Source of the DNA: Nephromyces sp. MM_2019
Lineage: Eukaryota; Apicomplexa; Aconoidasida; Nephromycida
Length of the DNA: 10,703 nucleotides
Assembly (NCBI GenBank): GCA_015657535.1
Contig: JADHZB010001133.1
Coordinates: forward strand, 1-10,703
Reading direction: 5' to 3'
Position numbers and translations under genes: made by a program. Shown here piece by piece: positions 8,901 through 10,703 of this stretch. The notes beneath the pieces were generated by a model that worked only from the letters and a program-made list of their open reading frames with translations, searched no databases and had not been told where the DNA came from. Numbering within the stretch: position 1 is the stretch's first letter; each line of letters starts with the position of its first letter.

Positions 8901-10291
8901 TATGTGGAGTTGATTTGTGTGTGCGAGGGTTTTCTTGCTTGGTTTTGATGTGTGTGTGCGAGCTTGTGGATGTACATTGCTTTAGTGTATGTAAGTATGT
9001 GGGTATCCATCGTTTCTGCCTCTGCAAAGGTGTGGGTATACGCCTTTTCTGTGTGTGCAGAGGCATGGGTATACATCATTTGATATAATCCCTATGCATC
9101 CTTTAGCGTGTGTGGAAATTAAGTGCGCATACAATGATGCATAGCGATTCACGCACACAGTCTTTCAAGCTTATATACCTTTACCATTAGGTCGATACCT
9201 ACATTGGGAAAACCACGCACACACGCTCGCATTTTGTAGGGTAAAAGGATCTAAAGTTACGCAGTGTTATACTAGTATAAACCCTGAGGCAGGCTATGGT
9301 CCATGCAGGATGTGGTAGGCTTTAAAGACAGTTTTGTGTGTGTGCGTGTGTGCCGCAATGCTTTTTCTCTTTTTAGGTGCGTTTTTCCCCATCTTTCTCG
9401 AATCTGCTAGAGGATATTCTGAAGGGGAAGAAGGCTACAAGGCGGTAGGATCGAGTGTTCCTGGGATACCCGGAGTAATGGCTGGCCACAGCCGATATAT
9501 AGGTGTGTTTATTATTGCTTGTGTGTGTGTGCGTGTGTGTTTATGCTTGAGTTAGTTGCCGTGGGTGTATGTGAGTGTAATGAAAGCGTGTGGGTATGAT
9601 AAAAGTGTGTGGGTGTGATAGAAGTGTGTTTGTGAAGAAAGCCTTTTGTGATGAAAGCCAGTGTGTGTAACAAGGTTGAAGTGTGTGTGTTTGTCGTGGG
9701 AATGAGTGCTTTACATAGGAATTGAATTGTGTGAGCGATACGGTGATGTTTATATGAGTAAATTTTGATAGGCTTAAGCTAAGGATCAGTGTACATACAC
9801 CTTCATAATACCTTGAGCTTGATTCTTCCTCAGCGTTGACCTTCACTCTATCATACATCGACTCTGACGATCTCTTTGAGATTACTTTATCGGACGATCA
9901 TACTGCTTATCGTTATGGCGATACTTATCTGCCATTGCGTAAGGAAACTAAGATAGCCAAAGTGAAGGTATGTGTGTGTGCGTGTATGTGTGTCCCTGCA
10001 GTTTTCTGTCTGTGTGCTCGCATTTACATGTGTGTGTGTGCCCGTTCACCTATTGGTGTGCGTATTTCGTGTGTTTTTCTATATGCATACGCCTTCATCT
10101 AAATGAATACGATCGTTTGTGTAAAACTTAAGCTTTTTGGTAAACTTTACCCCCTTTTTCACAGGGTGCAGCCCCCGTTAACATGACAATTTTGCACACA
10201 CATTACGGTCCCATAGTCTCTGATATTATCCCTGGAATGCCTCATCTCATCAGTAATTCCAACAGGGTTGTAGCTCTCTCCACTCCTTTGC
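2852..10291 (+). CDS. Penicillin acylase (penicillin amidase) family Ntn hydrolase, 14 exons, 3' end beyond window
   Basis: Proposed join: 2852-2932, 3522-3632, 4215-4287, 4535-4576, 4805-4898, 5391-5476, 6167-6253, 6938-7050, 7488-7573, 7956-8214, 8756-8849, 9377-9502, 9834-9967, 10165-10291. All introns are GT...AG, every junction keeps phase, and the join is open for 504 codons. Family members are made as one precursor that cuts itself into alpha and beta chains; the new N-terminal Ser of beta attacks the amide. Visible here: a hydrophobic N-terminus (about residues 4-24), PVKILRDGRGVPHIFAEN (71-88), AQGFVTATERWQ (95-106), an acidic linker (about 280-343), and Ser347 in DGSNGWAIAGK with SGKPILAGDMHL after it. 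Further on are VPGIPGVMAGH (403-413), D427 and D430 at the calcium-ligand positions of E. coli penicillin G acylase (alignment from memory), and HYGPIV (475-480). Family proteins are usually 700-850 residues, so the C-terminal third is missing. Substrate unknown; a membrane-anchored or secreted enzyme is inferred. Confidence 0.9.
3522..3632 (+). CDS. Exon 2: N-terminal spacer before the catalytic domain (residues 28-64)
   Basis: The exon follows CTTCCAG and ends at CTAGAG|GTTTGT; it is phase 0 at both ends, so it fits exons 1 and 3 exactly. It encodes YFADRRYIFGTLGGVLLR and continues to ESYWSQKLE. GC is higher than in the flanking introns and it lacks TG runs, which is what sets it off as coding. 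The peptide is not itself a recognisable family motif; it corresponds to the variable stretch between the membrane anchor and the conserved IDGLREPV block. An alternative acceptor GATAG at 3531-3535 would shorten it by 14 nt. Confidence 0.65.
3770..3870 (+). repeat. Degenerate ~20-bp tandem repeat in intron 2
   Basis: YTCAG-type endings recur at 3782-3786, 3802-3806, 3822-3826 and 3844-3848, with CTCAT at 3862-3866 (spacing 20, 20, 22, 18). Each is followed by TGTGTG- or TGCGTA-like sequence. Each unit thus resembles a 3' splice site followed by a donor-like GT. Confidence 0.55.
4215..4287 (+). CDS. Exon 3: first conserved block, PV.I.RD..GVPHI (residues 65-88)
   Basis: Begins after CGCACAG and ends in phase 1 at AATG|GTGAAG. 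It encodes IDGLREPVKILRD and GRGVPHIFAEN. A GL..PV...RD..GVPHI.A string is the hallmark N-terminal signature of the penicillin acylase family. A GTATGT at 4293 would be a stronger-looking donor, but it leaves phase 0. The next exon needs one carried base to read D-FDLLMAQGF, so 4288 is chosen. Confidence 0.92.
4535..4576 (+). CDS. Exon 4: 42-nt exon, AQGF motif (residues 89-102, split codons at both ends)
   Basis: A very short exon between TATGCAG and CACAG|GTGAAT. With the carried G it reads DFDLLMAQGFVTAT, matching the family pattern DLLFAQGFVHAQDR. The donor is again GTGAA, like that of exon 3. Without this exon the family motif would be missing, which is the main support for so small an exon. 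Confidence 0.9.
4600..4770 (+). repeat. ~57-bp tandem repeat filling intron 4
   Basis: GATATAT starts at about 4642, 4700 and 4756, and ATGTATG at 4672 and 4729. The unit has the pattern GATATATNATCTGGGGG, a TG-rich stretch, ATGTATGNYCTAGG, then another TG-rich stretch. About two and a half copies are present. The whole intron (4577-4804) is little more than this array. Confidence 0.7.
4805..4898 (+). CDS. Exon 5: ER.Q helix and GEL.EI.G....DRFF block (residues 103-133)
   Basis: Follows ATCCCAG. The carried G plus AG gives E103, then RWQVILYKAIAKGELSEIVG and PAGLKIDRFF. This matches the family block DRLWQM..RRA..G.LAEI.G....DRFLR, although the usual Asp of DR is Glu here. Ends in phase 2 at TTTGG|GTAAGA, a strong donor, followed immediately by a long TG tract. 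Confidence 0.93.
4908..5215 (+). repeat. TG-rich tract of intron 5
   Basis: Starts 10 nt after the exon 5 donor and runs about 300 nt as TGTGTG interrupted by TATG, TGCG and TTTG. Nearly all of it is purine-pyrimidine alternating. Open frames of Cys/Val (sense) and His/Thr (antisense) here are artefacts of the repeat. Confidence 0.9.
5391..5476 (+). CDS. Exon 6: alpha-chain helix leading to Y..G (residues 134-162)
   Basis: Acceptor GCTGTAG; the first base completes Gly134. It encodes AMDLAAIAKQSYEASSQN and MKDLFESYAK, corresponding to the family helix that ends in YAAGVN. Ends in phase 1 at AAAAG|GTTTGT. A GTGTACATACAC palindrome lies 38 nt upstream of the acceptor. Confidence 0.92.
5820..6130 (+). 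repeat. TTCATC/CTTC pyrimidine-rich tract of intron 6
   Basis: TTCATCTTC, CTTCATC and TCATTTT recur irregularly over 300 nt upstream of the exon 7 acceptor. The composition is quite unlike the TG-type introns on either side. No coding frame fits the acylase here. Confidence 0.65.
6167..6253 (+). CDS. Exon 7: GVNEGM...LP block (residues 163-191)
   Basis: Acceptor GGTTTTAG. The carried G gives G163, then VNEGMRHLPVAPLEGK and LLSIDLKKFQWE. This is the family segment YAAGVN....LP.E......W..ED. Ends in phase 1 at GAAG|GTTAGT. Confidence 0.9.
6266..6560 (+). repeat. TG-rich tract of intron 7
   Basis: TGTGTGTATGTTGGCTTG-like units recur, along with two copies of GTTGTTGAAATGTGT near 6474 and 6530. 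It begins about 15 nt after the exon 7 donor. The antisense His/Thr frame is a repeat artefact. Confidence 0.8.
6938..7050 (+). CDS. Exon 8: W..SD helix region (residues 192-229)
   Basis: Acceptor ACTTCAG at 6931-6937 gives WEASDCVLMQLWMALQLN, which aligns with the family W.PED.L....M...LS. A second acceptor, CCTCAG ending at 6943, lies 6 nt downstream in the same frame (NAGNAG-like choice) and would remove two residues. Four residues between W190 and D194 match the usual W-T-P-E-D spacing, so the first site is preferred. Ends in phase 0 at TTCAGG|GTATAG. A 14-bp palindrome sits 40 nt before the acceptor. Confidence 0.88.
7190..7450 (+). repeat. CTTCCTCTTC pyrimidine tract of intron 8
   Basis: Sense-strand T/C tract with CTTCCTCTTCCTCTTC runs, placed just upstream of the exon 9 acceptor. 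An earlier part of the same intron (7081-7135) is a short TG tract, so this intron has both repeat types in order. Confidence 0.75.
7488..7573 (+). CDS. Exon 9: C-terminal part of the alpha chain (residues 230-257)
   Basis: Acceptor TTTACAG after a long pyrimidine tract. Phase 0 entry gives DLAIQRDERVPSVNSEAN then EAVLYDKDGK. Ends in phase 2 at AAAAG|GTGAGG. There is no strong family motif; this is the variable part of the alpha chain. Support comes from phase on both sides and a lack of intron-like TG runs. Confidence 0.8.
7848..7946 (+). repeat. Poly-C block with AGTAG spacers, intron 9
   Basis: Runs of seven to nine C are separated by AGTAGC or GCTAGC at about 7870, 7894, 7913 and 7931. 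The block ends 9 nt before the exon 10 acceptor and serves as its pyrimidine tract. The minus strand is correspondingly G-run rich. Confidence 0.8.
7956..8214 (+). CDS. Exon 10: end of alpha chain and acidic linker peptide (residues 258-344)
   Basis: Longest exon. Acceptor TCGTACAG follows a poly-C block. It encodes LAFPKLKVPSRAEGTLNL, LSLFSEDEILRAQRFSS, a Thr-His repeat THTHA from a CA microsatellite, then a strongly acidic run around EDEGDAEEGD and ESEDDVKE. It ends in phase 0 at CTAT|GTAAGA. The frame stays open another 48 nt to GGTGTACGTACACC, but only the GTAAGA donor joins in frame to Ser347. In the family this position holds the spacer removed during autoprocessing, so low conservation and surface-type composition are expected. 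Confidence 0.8.
8338..8520. repeat. Mixed CA/TG palindrome-rich segment in intron 10
   Basis: Unlike other introns, the sense strand here is CA-rich (CACACACACACG at about 8341-8352), alternating with TG strings. Irregular units of about 30-45 nt run between TGCACAC, GTACACACC, GCACACACG and TGTGCACC. Short palindromes include TGCATGCA, ACATGCATGT (8471-8480) and GTGTATATACAC (8495-8506). Confidence 0.5.
8756..8849 (+). CDS. Exon 11: autoprocessing site and catalytic Ser of the beta chain (residues 345-375)
   Basis: Acceptor TTGTTAG. It encodes DGSNGWAIAGK, FTQSGKPILAGD and MHLMHTAP. A Gly-Ser-Asn-x-Trp string followed by G...SGKP.LA.D.HL is the signature of the beta-chain N-terminus. Ser347 (codon 8762-8764) is the expected nucleophile, freed by cleavage after Gly346. 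The usual DPHL is DMHL here. Ends in phase 1 at CCCTG|GTAAGA. Confidence 0.96.
8860..9060 (+). repeat. TG-rich tract of intron 11
   Basis: TGTGTGCGAG, TGTGGG and GTGTGGGTATAC units follow the exon 11 donor. CA-rich strings appear later in the same intron (ACGCACACAG near 9152, CACGCACACACGC near 9213). These could pair with the TG tract in the transcript. Confidence 0.65.
9377..9502 (+). CDS. Exon 12: PG.P....GH block of the beta chain (residues 376-417)
   Basis: Acceptor CTTTTTAG; the carried G gives G376. It encodes AFFPIFLESARGYSEGEE, then AVGSSVPGIPGVMAGH and SRYI. This aligns with the family G.SLPG.P.VV.GHN..IAW. The normally conserved Asn after GH is Ser414. Ends in phase 1 at ATAG|GTGTGT, where the donor is itself the start of a TG tract. 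Confidence 0.94.
9503..9690 (+). repeat. TG-rich tract of intron 12 with GAAAG-YGTGTG units
   Basis: Begins at the donor itself (GTGTGT). After about 9580 there is a loose repeat built from TGATGAAAG or TGATAAAAG followed by TGTGTGGG. Confidence 0.65.
9834..9967 (+). CDS. Exon 13: calcium-site region of the beta chain (residues 418-462)
   Basis: Acceptor CTTCCTCAG; the carried G gives A418. It encodes LTFTLSYIDSDDLFEITL, SDDHTAYRYGDTYLPLRK and ETKIAKVK. It corresponds to the family AWG.T....D..DLY.E.......Y...G.W.P......I.VK. D427 and D430 match the two Asp calcium ligands of the model enzyme. The Trp-Gly after Ala is Leu-Thr here. Ends in phase 0 at GTGAAG|GTATGT. Confidence 0.93.
10165..10291 (+). 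CDS. Exon 14: HYGPIV block (residues 463-504), last exon in the window
   Basis: Acceptor TTTCACAG, phase 0. It encodes GAAPVNMTILHTHYGPIVSD, IIPGMPHLISNSNR and VVALSTPL. The family has T.HGP..SD followed by a beta strand with AL.WT. Ends in phase 1 at TTTGC|GTAAGT, a consensus donor, so the gene continues past the window. Confidence 0.93.
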
Positions 10292-10420
10292 GTAAGTGAT
10301 GAACTTAGAGGGGATGTATGTACACACACCGATTTGTTTAATAGGGCAGCCTTTTAAGCGAAGTTTTAGTGCATAGAATACGAAAGCTCTACACGCTTAG
10401 ATAAAGAAAACTCAGTGGTA

Positions 10421-10703
10421 GTGGGTGTGTGTGTATGGGTATGTGTGTGTGGGTGTGTGTGTGGGAGTGTGTGTGAGGGTGTGAGGGTATGTGTGTGAGG
10501 GTGTGTGTGTGTGTGGGTGTGTGTGTGTGTGTGTGTGGGGGGGGGTATGTGTTTATGTGAGGGTGTGTGTGAGGGTATATATGGGTGTGTGGGTGTGTGT
10601 GGGTGTGTGTGAGTGTGTGTGGGTGTGTGTGTGTATGTGGGTGTGTGTGTGTGTGGGTCTGTGTGTGTGGGTGTGTGTGTGTGGGTATGTGTGTGTGTGT
10701 GGG
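10421..10703 (+). repeat. Long TG/GGG microsatellite array in intron 14, running off the window
   Basis: At least 283 nt of (TG)n broken by GGG triplets, TATG and a run of nine G (10537-10545). It starts about 130 nt after the consensus donor of exon 14, so it is most simply an intron. It is the longest and least interrupted TG tract in the window. Confidence 0.92.

Noticed and set aside
10421..10703. Telomere repeat
   Set aside because: TG with GGG resembles irregular telomeres, but the array follows a consensus donor inside an unfinished gene, and TG tracts fill other introns of the same gene.
1..10703. CRISPR arrays, insertion sequences, tRNA or rRNA genes
   Set aside because: I found no regular repeat-spacer array, no transposase motif or terminal inverted repeats, and no cloverleaf or rRNA-like sequence on either strand by reading. 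The tandem repeats are degenerate and have no unique spacers.

Overview
The window is from a eukaryotic nuclear genome. It holds the 5' two thirds of one intron-dense gene on the + strand. I reconstruct 14 exons between 2852 and 10291, separated by GT...AG introns. Joined, they give 1513 nt of uninterrupted reading frame (504 codons plus one base). The product is a penicillin acylase (penicillin amidase) family N-terminal nucleophile hydrolase. The best evidence is a series of family landmarks in the right order: the N-terminal PV.I.RD..GVPHI.A block, AQGF..A.ER.Q, GEL.EI.G.......DRFF, the Y..GVNE turn, an acidic linker, the autoprocessing SNGWAI.GK site with the nucleophilic Ser (residue 347), SGKPIL.GD.HL, the PG.PGV..GH block, the calcium-site-like D..D pair, and HYGPIV. 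The C-terminal part (roughly 250-350 residues judging from the usual family length) lies beyond the window.

Layout. 1-840 is compositionally different from the rest, with balanced bases and no TG tracts. It carries open minus-strand segments and a 34-bp direct repeat that could belong to a neighbouring, leftward-running gene; I could not build a gene model there. 841-2590 is largely non-coding. Its one clear structure is a degenerate 24-bp (48-bp higher-order) minisatellite at 1213-1380. 2600-2790 is a pyrimidine tract directly upstream of the proposed start at 2852. From 2933 onward small exons (42-259 nt) alternate with introns of about 200-690 nt.

The introns are the second striking element. 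Most are dominated by (TG)n on the sense strand. Others carry CTTC/TTCATC pyrimidine tracts, a poly-C block, or short tandem repeats. A short palindrome, GTGTAYRTACAC, recurs in several introns and in three of them sits 33-41 nt before the 3' splice site. The last intron in the window, opening at 10292, runs into a long TG/GGG array that reaches the window edge.

Organism. Spliceosomal introns with canonical GT/AG ends rule out a bacterium. Strand-polarised TG-rich introns, moderate GC and an intron-broken gene of a mainly bacterial enzyme family suggest a unicellular eukaryote. An alveolate (coccidian, chromerid or dinoflagellate relative) is my guess, but the sequence alone does not settle it. 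The enzyme is expected to hydrolyse amide bonds of an acylated small molecule (beta-lactam side chains or N-acyl homoserine lactones are typical family substrates). Its actual substrate cannot be read from the sequence.
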